A stretch of 64,000 nt of DNA. Origin: Mangrovibacillus cuniculi (GTDB taxonomy: Bacteria > Bacillota > Bacilli > Bacillales > R1DC41). Each line of letters opens with the position of its first letter. Position 1 is the stretch's first letter. The notes beneath the pieces are model-generated. The model saw only the letters and a list, made by a program, of their open reading frames with translations, ran no database searches and was not told where the DNA came from. The stretch is taken from NCBI RefSeq assembly GCF_015482585.1, contig NZ_CP049742.1, positions 454,501 to 518,500 of the forward strand, written 5' to 3'. Shown here piece by piece: positions 25,800 to 34,094 of the stretch. The position numbers were made by a program, and so were the translations under genes.

Positions 25800-26250
25800 C
25801 TTGTCTTGTGGAGCACCTGAAGCGAGAAAAGTGGTGCCAGGTGTCCCAGGAGATCGTCTTGCGGAGCACCTGAAGCGAGAAAAGTGGAGTTATGTGTCCC
25901 GGGAGATCGTTTTGCGGAGCACATGAAACGTGGAAAGTGGAGTTAGGTGTCCCAGGAGAGTGTCTTGCGGAGCATCTGAAGCGAGGAAAGTGGAGTCAGG
26001 TGTCCCAGGAGCGCGTCTTGTGGAGCACCTGAAGCGAGAAAAGTGGAGTTAGGTGTCCCGGGAGAGCGTCTTGCGGGGCACCTGAAGCGAGAAAAGCGGA
26101 GTTAGGTGTCCCAGGAGAGTGTCTTGTGGAGCACCTGAAGCGTGGAGAGTGGTGCCAGGTGTCCCAGGAGAGTGTCTTGTGGAGCACCTGAAGCGAGAAA
26201 AGTGGAGTTAGGTGTCCCGGGAGACTGTCTTGTGGAGAACGTGAAGTTAT
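25800..26250 (+). repeat. tandem array A4, 53-bp unit, about 8 copies
   Basis: GGAGCACCTG-like unit starts lie at 25810, 25863, 25916, 25969, 26022, 26075, 26128, 26181 and 26234, every 53 bases. The tail is AAGCGAGAAAAGTGGAG, then GGTGTCCC, a core GGAGAGCGTCTTG, and GGAGCACC, so GGTGTCC and GGAGCACC make an imperfect dyad. The core resembles the GGAGCGTC core of A1, A5 and A7 although the arms differ. It lies between convergent genes. Confidence 0.95.
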
Positions 26251-26280
26251 AAAACTAGGGTTACGTGGTCCACAAAAAGT

Positions 26281-26540
26281 TTCCGCGGTATAGCAGAAGT
26301 CGAAATCAACATCTCAGTTATACCGGAGGAGCGTCCAGCGGTATAGCAGAAATAGAAAACAGTGATGCAGGTATATCAGAGGAGCGTCCAGCGGTATAGC
26401 AGAAGCAGAAAACAGTGATGCAGGTATACCAGAGGAGCATCCAGCGGTATAGCAGAAGCAGAAAACAGTGATACAGGTATACCAGAGGAACGTCCAGCAG
26501 TATAGGGGAAACCCAAAACGACAATCTAGATATACCACGG
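26281..26540 (+). repeat. tandem array A5, 53-bp unit, about 5 copies
   Basis: GCGGTATAGC-like starts lie at 26285, 26338, 26391, 26444 and 26497, spaced 53 bases. The dyad TATACC...GGTATA flanks AGAGGAGCGTCCAGC. The tail is AGAAGCAGAAAACAGTGATG. The head is shared with A1 and A7, while the tail is particular to this array. It adjoins A4, from which it is separated by about 35 bases. Confidence 0.95.
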
Positions 26541-26643
26541 CAGCTTTTCTCATAAGTCTAACTGATTAAAATATAATGAGACTCATCTAAAAACAAGCCA
26601 CACCCAACGGCTAACGATGAGTTGTTACTGGTCTCGTAACAAA

Positions 26644-26686
26644 CAAAAAGAAATGACTAAAGCAAATGCTAGTCATTTCTTTTTCA
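26644..26686. terminator. bidirectional intrinsic terminator
   Basis: AAAAAGAAATGACTA (26645 onward) pairs with TAGTCATTTCTTTTT (26669-26683). On the minus strand it ends the AraC-family gene (stop at 26694). Confidence 0.82.
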
Positions 26687-26693
26687 TTTCAGT

Positions 26694-27590
26694 TTATTTT
26701 ACAATCGCAGCTCGCTTCTTCACGGGCACATAGATATCAATCTTCTTATTCTCGTTAACATGACAACGCTCATCGTACAGTTCGATGTCTAAAGTGCCGC
26801 TATGCTCATAATCTGACTGCGGAAACCAGGTACTGAAAATGTTGTTCCAAGTTGATTGAATCGTTGGGATAAATGATTTGTCGTCAGCAGGAGGTGTGGT
26901 GAAAATCGCAAATTCTTGCTCCGGAAATGTTCGATAAACCATTCCAGCAAGCGGCGTTGTTCCCTCTGCCACTCTTTTTCCAATAATGTAGGTGAACTCA
27001 CCTGTCTCTGGTTGGAAATCTGTACAAATACCTAATTCTTCATAAGGATTAAGAGGAGAAGGGATCTTCTCACCAAGGTCATTTTGCAAGTATTGTTGCC
27101 AAAAAGCAGGAATATCTGAATTATTTTCTCCGTCAACATTCTTTGTCTTCACTTCATAACCAACTACATAAAATCCTTCAACTTTTTTCAAACTAGGTTC
27201 CATCGATAGCTCTCCTTTTATACGATAAGATTTTAAGTAGGCTTTACTTCTGAAAGGACCAGAAAGCTGATGAGCACGACGATATTGCAGAGGGCTCACA
27301 CCAAACTGTTTCTTAAAAGCTCGATTAAACGATTCTTGATAAGAAAATCCAACTTCTAACGCAATATCAATTATCTTTTGATTCGTAAAATAAATCTTCT
27401 CTGCAGCAACAGTTAACCGTCTTTTTCTTACATATTCAATGACAGATTCCCCAACCATCGTTTGAAAAACGCGATGAAAGTGGAAGGGAGAAAAATTAGC
27501 GACTTCTGCAAGCCACTTTAGCGATAATGGTTCGTCTAAATGATCCTCAATATAATCCAGTGAGTGCTGAATATCCTTGTCATAACTCAT
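26694..27590 (-). CDS. AraC-family regulator with GyrI-like effector domain
   Basis: A 298-residue transcription regulator. Residues 8-107 hold two helix-turn-helix units of the AraC/XylS type (SLKWLAEVANFSPFHFHRVF, then IIDIALEVGFSYQESFNRAF and GVSPLQYRR). Residues 130-298 look like a GyrI/Rob C-terminal small-molecule-binding domain. Proteins of this layout often respond to lipophilic compounds and activate efflux or detoxification genes. The target is unknown and no efflux gene is adjacent. Confidence 0.88.
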   Translation of the reverse strand: MSYDKDIQHSLDYIEDHLDEPLSLKWLAEVANFSPFHFHRVFQTMVGESVIEYVRKRRLTVAAEKIYFTNQKIIDIALEVGFSYQESFNRAFKKQFGVSPLQYRRAHQLSGPFRSKAYLKSYRIKGELSMEPSLKKVEGFYVVGYEVKTKNVDGENNSDIPAFWQQYLQNDLGEKIPSPLNPYEELGICTDFQPETGEFTYIIGKRVAEGTTPLAGMVYRTFPEQEFAIFTTPPADDKSFIPTIQSTWNNIFSTWFPQSDYEHSGTLDIELYDERCHVNENKKIDIYVPVKKRAAIVK

Positions 27591-27686
27591 CGTATCACCT
27601 ACCTTGCTTTTAGATTATCAGGGAATGTTGAAGAAAAATTAACCATTGTTGCTATCTTATAGATTGTAGTTAGCTATTTGCAAAAA

Positions 27687-28205
27687 TTACCTCAATACCT
27701 CACTCAATCCATTATCATTCGTATACTTTATAGCTTCAATTTTATCTTCTTCTTTCTTAGAAAAACTCACCTTACCTTCCACTTCTGTCTGCACTTCGTC
27801 AGCGGTATCTTTATCTACAATCACATCAGCAACGAAGTTATACAACTCTGGAAAGTCTTTGTCCTGTGTAATTTCTACGTTTTCTAAATTAAGCGTGTGG
27901 TTATTCATCGTTGCTGTTTGCGCATAAGCATATCCATTTGATCCTATGAAAGAAACAAATGCATCCTCAACAAAGTAATTTCCATAAACATTTTTATTGT
28001 ACTCGTCTAATTTTTGAACTGAGTGGGTCTCGCTATCGATTTGTTTCATTTCTGAGATAATTTCCGCTAACTCCAAATCTGGAGCGCTAAATTGCGCTTG
28101 TAAAACATCCTTAATAGCTGTCGTTTGAGCAGATTCTTCACTACAAGCTGTAATAAAAATACAAGCTAGACTAATCGATAATGCTAAAAACCATTTGTTT
28201 CTCAT
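27687..28205 (-). CDS. lipoprotein, 172 aa
   Basis: The signal peptide MRNKWFLALSISLACIF ends in the lipobox ITAC (Cys about residue 21), giving a membrane-anchored extracellular protein. The mature part has two sections: an acidic helix (about 30-75) and a beta-rich section with NVYGNYFVEDAFVSF. No family is recognised. GGAGGGGATT precedes the ATG on the minus strand. Confidence 0.72.
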   Translation of the reverse strand: MRNKWFLALSISLACIFITACSEESAQTTAIKDVLQAQFSAPDLELAEIISEMKQIDSETHSVQKLDEYNKNVYGNYFVEDAFVSFIGSNGYAYAQTATMNNHTLNLENVEITQDKDFPELYNFVADVIVDKDTADEVQTEVEGKVSFSKKEEDKIEAIKYTNDNGLSEVLR

Positions 28206-28302
28206 AAAAAATCCCCTCCGTATCTAGTAATACGAAACTAGAATAGAGGGGGATTCAAATATTTTCATAATAGTAATAATTTACTAATTATGCCCGCGAT
28301 CT

Positions 28303-28800
28303 TTAAATAATTTTACCCATATAAAACTCATCAAAATATTTTCCATCAATGCAAAGAGAATTCCGTTTTGTGCCTTCCACTTGAAATCCCATCTTTTTAT
28401 ATAAATGAACTGCAGAAAGGTTTTCACAAACAACAGTTAACTCTAACCTGTTGAGTGGAACGTCTTTTGCCCAACGTTCCATTTCTTCAAATAACAAAGT
28501 TCCAACACCTTGGCCTCTAAATTTCTCATTAATGCCAATCACTACGAGTGCTGAGTGCTGCTTTCTTTTTACATCGCCTCCGATCACCACCAAATATCCA
28601 GCAAGGTTGTTATTGTTTTCTGCTAGTAAAATAGTAGAATTAGGACTCGATTGAAAGTGACTAATCATCTTTCGCTGACCTTCGGGGGTTACAGATCGTT
28701 CTCCCGCACCAAACATCATAAACTCAGAACTAGACTCTACCTTTCCGATTAGTTGAACAAGGTTTTCTGCATCATCTATATTGCATTCTCTAACAAACAT
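28303..28800 (-). CDS. GNAT family N-acetyltransferase
   Basis: A 165-residue acetyltransferase. Motif A is VVIGINEKFRGQGVGTLLFE (about residues 83-102), and motif B is ENLSAVHLYKKMGFQVEG. Three ATGs lie in tandem after AAGGAGA. The third (28800) has the best spacing. It follows another GNAT gene by about a dozen bases, so the two form a minus-strand operon. Confidence 0.88.
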   Translation of the reverse strand: MFVRECNIDDAENLVQLIGKVESSSEFMMFGAGERSVTPEGQRKMISHFQSSPNSTILLAENNNNLAGYLVVIGGDVKRKQHSALVVIGINEKFRGQGVGTLLFEEMERWAKDVPLNRLELTVVCENLSAVHLYKKMGFQVEGTKRNSLCIDGKYFDEFYMGKII

Positions 28801-28812
28801 CATCATTCTCCT

Positions 28813-29355
28813 TCAGGAATCGTCTCTTTGGCTTTTTAAAATAGAATACATAAACACGTCATTTGGCTGTCCATCTTGATATATGTAGTCACGAAGGATG
28901 CCTTCTTCTTGGAATCCTAATTTCCTTAACAGGTTGTTGGAAGCTTCATTCTCTAAAAATACTACTGCTCCGATTCGAGTAAGGTTCAGCTTGTTGAAGC
29001 CGTAATCTACCATTTCTCTCACTGCTTCCGAAGTGTACCCGCTTCGCCAAAAGTCAGGGTGAATCTCGTATCCAACTTCCGCACGTTTATATTTACCGAG
29101 TAAATTGTTAAAGCCGATTGTACCAATTAATCCAGGGCGATCTTTCAATTCGATTCCCCAGCGCATTCCGCGTTTGTCCTCATAACCTTTTTGAAACATA
29201 GCTACTAGATTCTCTGCTTCTTCCACACTTTTCATCGTATCTTGGCCGTAATACTGCGTAACTTCTTTTAAAGAGAAGATAGAGAACAATGCTTGAGCAT
29301 CTTTTTGTTTAATTTCTCGAAGGATAAGGCGTTCTGTTTCTAATTTAGGTACCAT
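28813..29355 (-). CDS. RimJ/RimL-type GNAT acetyltransferase
   Basis: A 180-residue GNAT of the ribosomal-protein-alanine acetyltransferase-like group. It starts LETERLILREI, has VGYEIHPDFWRSGYTSEAV (acetyl-CoA loop, about residues 94-112) and ends with FLENEASNNLLRKLGFQEEG. The real substrate is unknown. First gene of a pair with the GNAT at 28303. An 18-bp palindrome lies upstream at 29385-29402. Confidence 0.88.
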   Translation of the reverse strand: MVPKLETERLILREIKQKDAQALFSIFSLKEVTQYYGQDTMKSVEEAENLVAMFQKGYEDKRGMRWGIELKDRPGLIGTIGFNNLLGKYKRAEVGYEIHPDFWRSGYTSEAVREMVDYGFNKLNLTRIGAVVFLENEASNNLLRKLGFQEEGILRDYIYQDGQPNDVFMYSILKSQRDDS

Positions 29356-29384
29356 TTATTTTCCTGCTTTCACTGAATTAGTCT

Positions 29385-29402
29385 TGATCAAACGTTTGAT
29401 CA
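29385..29402. promoter_or_regulatory. 18-bp perfect palindrome, candidate operator
   Basis: TGATCAAACGTTTGATCA is its own reverse complement and lies 30 bases upstream of the GNAT operon start (minus strand, 29355). Its length and symmetry suit a TetR- or MarR-type dimeric repressor, but no such regulator is adjacent. Confidence 0.5.
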
Positions 29403-29509
29403 GGCTTATTTGCCCTCTATGACTGATTTCTTCTTCTATTACATGGAAATATATAGTTAAGAATATCAGTTATTTCAGGAAATGAAAGTCTGATTATGGA
29501 AGGAAATAA

Positions 29510-30041
29510 ATGTTATACTTGATGTATATGGGAATCGGTCGAGGGGGCAAGGTGGCTCGACGAAATCTTGGTAACACTAAAAGTACCATTATACGTGAGA
29601 CACTAGAGAACTTTATTTTTGAGGAAAAGACTTTTGATCTTGTTACTTCTAGGTTTGTACTTCATTATATTGAGGATTTGAATGCTTTGTTTAAGAAGAT
29701 TTATTCTACTTTAAATCAAGATGGGCACTTTATTTTCAGTATTCAACATCCGGTTACTACTTCTTCTTTCATTAGTAAGCAGTCTGGAGAAAGACGAGAA
29801 AACTGGATTGTAGACGACTATTTTAAAAAAAGGCGAAAGAACGGAACCGTGGATAGACGAACAAGTGGTAAAATATCATCGGACAATTGAGAGTTATTTT
29901 CCTTGTTTAAGGACTGCGGGTTTTGACGTGAAAGATTTACGTGAAGGTTTCCCGGTTAGAGAGAATTTTTCAAACGAACCAGAGTTTGAACGTCGAAAGA
30001 GGATTCCAGTTGTACTGATTTTTAAGTGTATGAGAGGATAG
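29510..30041 (+). pseudogene. SAM-dependent methyltransferase, truncated and frameshifted
   Basis: The frame from 29510 reads the middle of a class I methyltransferase: FDLVTSRFVLHYIEDL and LNQDGHFIFSIQHPVTTSS. After an A7 tract at about 29823-29829 the frame changes. The neighbouring frame carries the expected C-terminal part (PWIDEQVVKYHRTIESYF, then FPVRENFSNEPEFERRKRIP) to TAG 30039. The glycine-rich SAM-binding motif I expected at the N-terminus is absent or degraded. So the gene has at least two lesions and is probably inactive. Confidence 0.78.
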
Positions 30042-30114
30042 TTCGTATATTTTCCAGAATTCTACTCAAACTAGAAATGGCTACTGTCAAAGGTCATAGT
30101 TTAGAGAGGGAAAT

Positions 30115-30330
30115 ATGAAAAAATACATAGGTATAATTAGTACCCTACAAATCATCGTTGCTTTTTTGGTTTCTCAATACCAAACACTTACGATAAATCG
30201 ATATGCAAGGCAAACAAAGTACATCCAACTCGGTTTTGCGCTCTTTGTTTTCTTCATTAGTTTGGGTCAAACAGTTGTGATTATAGAAAAATTTAATAAG
30301 TTGAAAGACAGATTAGAGCCTGGGAGATGA
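30115..30330 (+). CDS. small membrane protein, 71 aa
   Basis: The product has two hydrophobic helices (about residues 4-20 and 39-58) joined by a basic loop (NRYARQTKY). Many Bacillus genomes encode similar two-helix proteins of unknown role. GAGAGGGAAAT precedes the ATG. The terminator begins within the last codons. Confidence 0.65.
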   Translation: MKKYIGIISTLQIIVAFLVSQYQTLTINRYARQTKYIQLGFALFVFFISLGQTVVIIEKFNKLKDRLEPGR

Positions 30331-30345
30331 GGGCTCTTTTTTTAT
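30314..30345 (+). terminator. intrinsic terminator overlapping gene end
   Basis: AGAGCC (30315-30320) pairs with GGCTCT (30332-30337), followed by seven T. Confidence 0.72.
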
Positions 30346-30398
30346 GAATAAGATGTTATAATTACCTTAAATTTCTAATTATGATTCGAGGTGAGTTG

Positions 30399-30921
30399 AT
30401 GTTAGTTAGGCAAGCGAAAATGGAAGATTCAAATGGAATTGCAAAAGTTCACGTAGACAGTTGGAAAACAACGTATACAGATATTTTACCAGAGACTTTT
30501 CTCAATAATTTATCCTATGATAAAAGAAAACAACTTTGGCAGAACAATATCACAAATAACGGTGAGAACATTTTTGTCATAGAAACTGACACTGGACAAA
30601 TAGTAGGTTTTGCTGATTGTGGGAAAAGAAAATAATCATAAAGAATCTCTTGATTTAACGTCTCTTTATGTATTGCAAGAATACCAGGGGCTAGGGCTGG
30701 GAAAGAAACTATTAATGGAAATATTTACACACATTTCTTTATTAGGGTTTAATAAGGTGTTTGTAGATGTTTTAGAAGATAACCCAACTTGTAAATTTTA
30801 CGAGTATTTAGGAGCAGAATTTTTTGCTCGTAAGGAGATAGAAATTGCAGAGGAAAAATGGAACCTAGTAACGTATCTGTGGGGAGATATTCGAGTTGCT
30901 ATAGGCATATTAAATCGTTAA
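30399..30921 (+). pseudogene. GNAT acetyltransferase, frameshifted
   Basis: The frame from ATG 30399 (GAGGTGA upstream) reads the N-terminal half of a GNAT: VRQAKMEDSNGIAKVHVDSW to TGQIVGFADCGK. At about 30620-30630 (GGGAAAAGAAAA) the frame breaks and continues in another frame: LTSLYVLQEYQGLGLGKKLL (acetyl-CoA loop) and FYEYLGAEFFARKEIEIAEE to TAA 30921. A single-base change would restore about 173 residues. It is a decayed gene or a sequence error in an A-rich tract. Confidence 0.8.
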
Positions 30922-30935
30922 ACGGAGGTTATGAA

Positions 30936-31421
30936 GTGGGGTACATAATGAACTTGAGAAAAGTAGTAGGTACTCAGCCTTTAATGATGGTTGGAGCAAA
31001 CGTAATGGTGTTAAATGAACGACAAGAAGTTTTACTTCAGTTAAGAAGAGATAATAATTGCTGGGGGTTGCCAGGTGGCTCGATGGAATTAGGAGAAAGT
31101 TTTGAAGAGGTAGCAAAAAGAGAATTGACAGAGGAAACTGGTTTGATAGCGAATGAGGTGAAGCTATATAACGTGTTTTCAGGTAAGGACTTTTATTACA
31201 AATATCCTCATGGTGATGAGGTTTATAATGCAATTGCTACTTATATTTGTGCTGATTATACTGGTTTGCTAGTAGAACAAAATGAAGAGGTTGCGGAGTT
31301 AAGATTTTTTCCTTTTTCACAATTACCATCGAAGCTAAGTCCACCTGACCAACCTGTGATAATGTCGTATTTTAGAGCATTAGTAGAGAAGCAAAGAGAT
31401 AACGAGGGGGGAATTAAATGA
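30936..31421 (+). CDS. Nudix hydrolase
   Basis: A 161-residue Nudix protein. The Nudix box spans about residues 47-69, beginning GSMELGESFEEVAKREL and ending TEETGL, with the catalytic Glu residues. It belongs to the group starting M-YI--LRKVVG found widely in Bacillus, acting on nucleoside diphosphate-linked compounds. The GTG at 30936 is favoured over ATG 30948 because GGAGG lies eight bases before it and the product then keeps the family N-terminus. Array A6 starts just after the stop. Confidence 0.85.
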   Translation: MGYIMNLRKVVGTQPLMMVGANVMVLNERQEVLLQLRRDNNCWGLPGGSMELGESFEEVAKRELTEETGLIANEVKLYNVFSGKDFYYKYPHGDEVYNAIATYICADYTGLLVEQNEEVAELRFFPFSQLPSKLSPPDQPVIMSYFRALVEKQRDNEGGIK

Positions 31422-31444
31422 AATGAGACAAGGTAGAGAAGTGA

Positions 31445-31995
31445 CCTAGACTGGCGAATTGCTTTTGCGGCAAAAGCGCTTAAGCCGCGGAGTTGGAGAA
31501 GGTTATTATGCGGCAAGTGGGAGAAGCCGCGGAATTTGAGAAGGTTCCCATGCGGCAAGTGAGAGAAGCCGCAGAGTTTGGGTTGGTTATCATGCGGCAA
31601 AAGCGCTTAAGCCGCGAATTACTAATAGAATTAAGGCGGCAAAGGGTATAAGTCGCCCTGGTCCAAAAGCAGAGCAGGCGACAAAGGGTATAAGTCGCCA
31701 CGGCTCTAAAGCAGAGGAGTCGACAAACGAGGTAAGTCGCCCTGGTCCAAAAGCAGAGGAGTCGACAAACGGGGTAAGTCGCCCTGGTCCAAAAGCAGAG
31801 GAGTCGACAAACGAGGTAAGTCGCCCTGGTCCAAAAGCAGAGGAGTCGACAAACGAGATAAGTCGCCCTGACCTCAAAGCAGAGGAGGCGACAAAGGGAA
31901 TAAGTCGCAATGGCCCCAAAGCAGAGGAGGCGGCAAAAGGGGGAAGCCGCCATGGCCCAAAAGAAGTCGAGTCGACAAACCGCCCAAGCTGCACC
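31445..31995 (+). repeat. tandem array A6, 42-bp unit, about 12 copies
   Basis: Dyad starts lie at 31467, 31510, 31552 and 31594 (GCGGC...GCCGC), then 31635, 31677, 31719, 31761, 31803, 31845, 31887, 31929 and 31971, each 42 bases apart except the first, second-block join and one 43. Arms vary together: GGCGAC with GTCGCC, and GGCGGC with GCCGCC. Several copies have GTCGAC with one mismatch. Tails read CAAAAGCAGAGGAG. Because 42 is divisible by three, long minus-strand frames appear; they have no start signals. It lies between convergent Nudix genes. Confidence 0.95.
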
Positions 31996-32003
31996 TAAAG
32001 AGC

Positions 32004-32468
32004 TTAATTCACATCCCCAACATATACCTTTGTCTTTCCACCCGAATTACGTGCAAGGATATGCTTGCAAATCTCCTTAGGATAAACTCGTAAGTTCTCT
32101 AACTCCTCCAAGGAAATCCATTCGACTCCTACTTGATGTGAATCCGGGTTAATTGGTACAGCTCCTGAATCAAATGTCTCTTCCAATTGACAGTAAAAAA
32201 AGAAGTCTACCTGATGAAAACCTGAATCGAATTCTGCACGCTCGTGGTTTTTCCCGATATATTCTCTAACATGAAGTAGCTCAAGCACAGTTATTACTTG
32301 TCCAATTTCCTCTACGCATTCTCTTTTTATAGCGTCTGTTAAAGTTTCTTCATGTTCCTGTCCACCGCCTGGAAAGAGGTAAAAGTACCCCTCGAGATCT
32401 TCATTTTTGGTTAAAAGAATGTTATTACTTTCCAGGATAATTGCTTTGGCAGAGTTTCTAATGTTCAA
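32004..32468 (-). CDS. Nudix hydrolase
   Basis: A 154-residue Nudix protein with box GGGQEHEETLTDAIKRECVEEIG (written here by span: about residues 34-56, key residues the Glu pairs and Arg). The TTG at 32468 follows GAGAGGAG by about ten bases and is preferred to an ATG at 32504 that has no site. The substrate is unknown. It ends convergently with array A6. Confidence 0.82.
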   Translation of the reverse strand: MNIRNSAKAIILESNNILLTKNEDLEGYFYLFPGGGQEHEETLTDAIKRECVEEIGQVITVLELLHVREYIGKNHERAEFDSGFHQVDFFFYCQLEETFDSGAVPINPDSHQVGVEWISLEELENLRVYPKEICKHILARNSGGKTKVYVGDVN

Positions 32469-32581
32469 AATGATTGTGCTCCTCTCAAAAAAATTATTTG
32501 CCAACCGTCACTAAAGTTAAATTTTAGCATAGATTACCAAGTAAGCAGATTTCTAGCCATAACACTTTTAAAAAAAATGCG

Positions 32582-32697
32582 TTGACAAAGTTTGTAATTG
32601 GGATTATGATTATCTCGAATTCAAGATAAATTCGGAATTGAATTTATGATAATCTTCTAACTATATTTTTTTAGCTATATATCTCGAATTCAAGATA
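32582..32697 (+). promoter_or_regulatory. promoter with two MhqR-like operators
   Basis: TTGACA (32582-32587) and TATGAT (32605-32610) are 17 bases apart, a near-perfect sigma-A promoter. The dyad TATCTCGAATTCAAGATA begins at the next base (32611-32628) and is repeated exactly at 32680-32697. This matches the ATCTCGAATT-type operator that I know for the quinone/diamide-responsive MarR-type repressor MhqR, whose regulon includes DoxX-like mhqP. The regulator gene itself is not in the window. Confidence 0.82.
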
Positions 32698-32719
32698 AAA
32701 TACATTGGAGGAATGAAAA

Positions 32720-33118
32720 ATGATGGATCTAGGATTATTACTTATTCGTTTAGTTGTAGGGTTACTATTTGTAGGGCACGGGGCACAAAAATTATTTGGA
32801 TGGTTCGGAGGTTATGGCTTAAAAGGAACTGGCGGTTGGTTTGATTCGATTGGCATGAAGCCAGGGGTTACGATGGCGTTAGTAGCTGGATTAGCAGAAT
32901 TTGTTGGTGGATTACTGTTCGCACTTGGTTTCTTAACACCAGTGGCAGGGATTTTACTTGCCGTAACGATGCTCGTGGCAATCATTAAAGTGCATGCAGC
33001 GAACGGGCTTTGGTCTACTGCAAACGGATATGAGTATAACTTAACACTTATTGCTGTAGCAGTGGGAATCGCTCTAATCGGTCCTGGCGCATACGCAATT
33101 GACGCATTACTATTCTAA
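32720..33118 (+). CDS. mhqP: DoxX family membrane protein (MhqP/CatD-like)
   Basis: A 132-residue integral membrane protein with four hydrophobic segments. Family motifs are VGLLFVGHGAQKLFGWFGG, GTGGWF and NGYEYNLTLI. It closely resembles B. subtilis MhqP and CatD, which are induced by quinones and catechol. A role in quinone redox stress is inferred from the family and from the upstream operators. TTGGAGG precedes the ATG, and it has its own terminator. Confidence 0.88.
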   Translation: MMDLGLLLIRLVVGLLFVGHGAQKLFGWFGGYGLKGTGGWFDSIGMKPGVTMALVAGLAEFVGGLLFALGFLTPVAGILLAVTMLVAIIKVHAANGLWSTANGYEYNLTLIAVAVGIALIGPGAYAIDALLF

Positions 33119-33126
33119 ACTATTAA

Positions 33127-33160
33127 AAAGACCGCTTTCTCAAACGAGAGCGGTCTTCTT
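33127..33160. terminator. bidirectional intrinsic terminator
   Basis: AAGACCGCT (33129-33136 region) pairs with AGCGGTCTT (33149-33157), with an A-run left and T-rich sequence right. It separates mhqP from the convergent HAD gene, whose stop codon lies within it. Confidence 0.82.
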
Positions 33161-33799
33161 GATAACATCGATAAGTTCCTCAAATCTCTCCACGACAATA
33201 TCTGCTTGTTGCAGTTCTTTCTCTTGGGCATAATCGAACTTTACACCAATGGAAGTAAGGTCGTTACCGGAACCAGCCGCAAAATCAGAGATTCTGTCTC
33301 CGACTACATAACCAAAAACGATCTCATTTTCCTCTTTGATCAAACGAACCAAATCTGTTTTGCTCCCATTGGCAATCAAATCTATACTATAAGTCTTTGT
33401 CACAAACTTATGTAATTCATACGTTTCTACAATTGCCTGAAGATAATCCGTTACCCCGTTACTCGCAATAAAAAGTGTATATTCTTGTGAAAGAACCTCA
33501 AGAGTACTCTCCACATCATCATAAAGAGCTCCCCGTTTTTGCTTGATCAATCCAATCAGCGCTTCTTGGAAATAGTCATTACTACTTTCATGAACTTCAC
33601 TTGAATGGTTGGGGCATAGCGTCTGCCAGACAACAGAAAGCGGCACACCCATAATCTTTTGATACACTTTCAAAGGAGTAGGTCCATCCCAAAGTCCTTT
33701 CTCTCGGAGCATGTGAAATGTTGCTTCTAAAGCCCGCTCTAAAATTAAATCTGTTTGAAACAATGTTCCATCCATGTCAAAAATGATAGCTTTTGTCAT
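33140..33799 (-). CDS. HAD-IA phosphatase
   Basis: A 219-residue HAD hydrolase of the phosphoglycolate phosphatase/beta-phosphoglucomutase type. Motif I is FDMDGTLFQ (Asp8 nucleophile), motif II is FIASNGV, the motif III Lys is in NGSKTDL, and motif IV is YVVGDRISDFAAG. A helical cap lies at about residues 17-85. The substrate is unknown. Confidence 0.87.
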   Translation of the reverse strand: MTKAIIFDMDGTLFQTDLILERALEATFHMLREKGLWDGPTPLKVYQKIMGVPLSVVWQTLCPNHSSEVHESSNDYFQEALIGLIKQKRGALYDDVESTLEVLSQEYTLFIASNGVTDYLQAIVETYELHKFVTKTYSIDLIANGSKTDLVRLIKEENEIVFGYVVGDRISDFAAGSGNDLTSIGVKFDYAQEKELQQADIVVERFEELIDVIKKTALV

Positions 33800-33913
33800 C
33801 TGTCATTCCCCACCTAAGTCTAGTTTTCTTACAGTTTAGAACAATTTCAGTATACCACTGTCTAGGAATATCATGGGAAAATAAGGTATAATTGGAGCAG
33901 GGAGGCGATCACT

Positions 33914-34051
33914 ATGGCAATTACATTACTTGTAGTATCGGTTATCTTATTCATATTACCAATCCTTACTCCGATATCATCTATCATCTTTATACCAATT
34001 TCGGTTATTTTCTTTGTTTTGTCTATCATCTTCTTTTTAAAAAAGAAGTGA
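33914..34051 (+). CDS. small hydrophobic membrane protein, 45 aa
   Basis: An ATG at 33914 follows GGGAGGCGA by about seven bases. The whole product is hydrophobic (two helices separated by a proline-rich turn, LPILTPISS) and ends in KKK. It is a clear membrane microprotein of unknown function. It precedes the LRR gene by about 45 bases and may be co-transcribed. Confidence 0.65.
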   Translation: MAITLLVVSVILFILPILTPISSIIFIPISVIFFVLSIIFFLKKK

Positions 34052-34094
34052 ATTAAATAATCTACATATTTGTATAAAAGGGTGGGGATCGCAA

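Noticed and set aside
25996-26553. Minus-strand frames in arrays A4 and A5 rich in Cys and Pro
   Set aside because: They are simple translations of the repeats, with no binding site and no match to a family.
31480-31994. Two minus-strand open frames of 157 and 134 codons across array A6
   Set aside because: The 42-bp unit is 14 codons, so any frame without a stop stays open. There is no ribosome binding site and the product is a simple 14-residue repeat.
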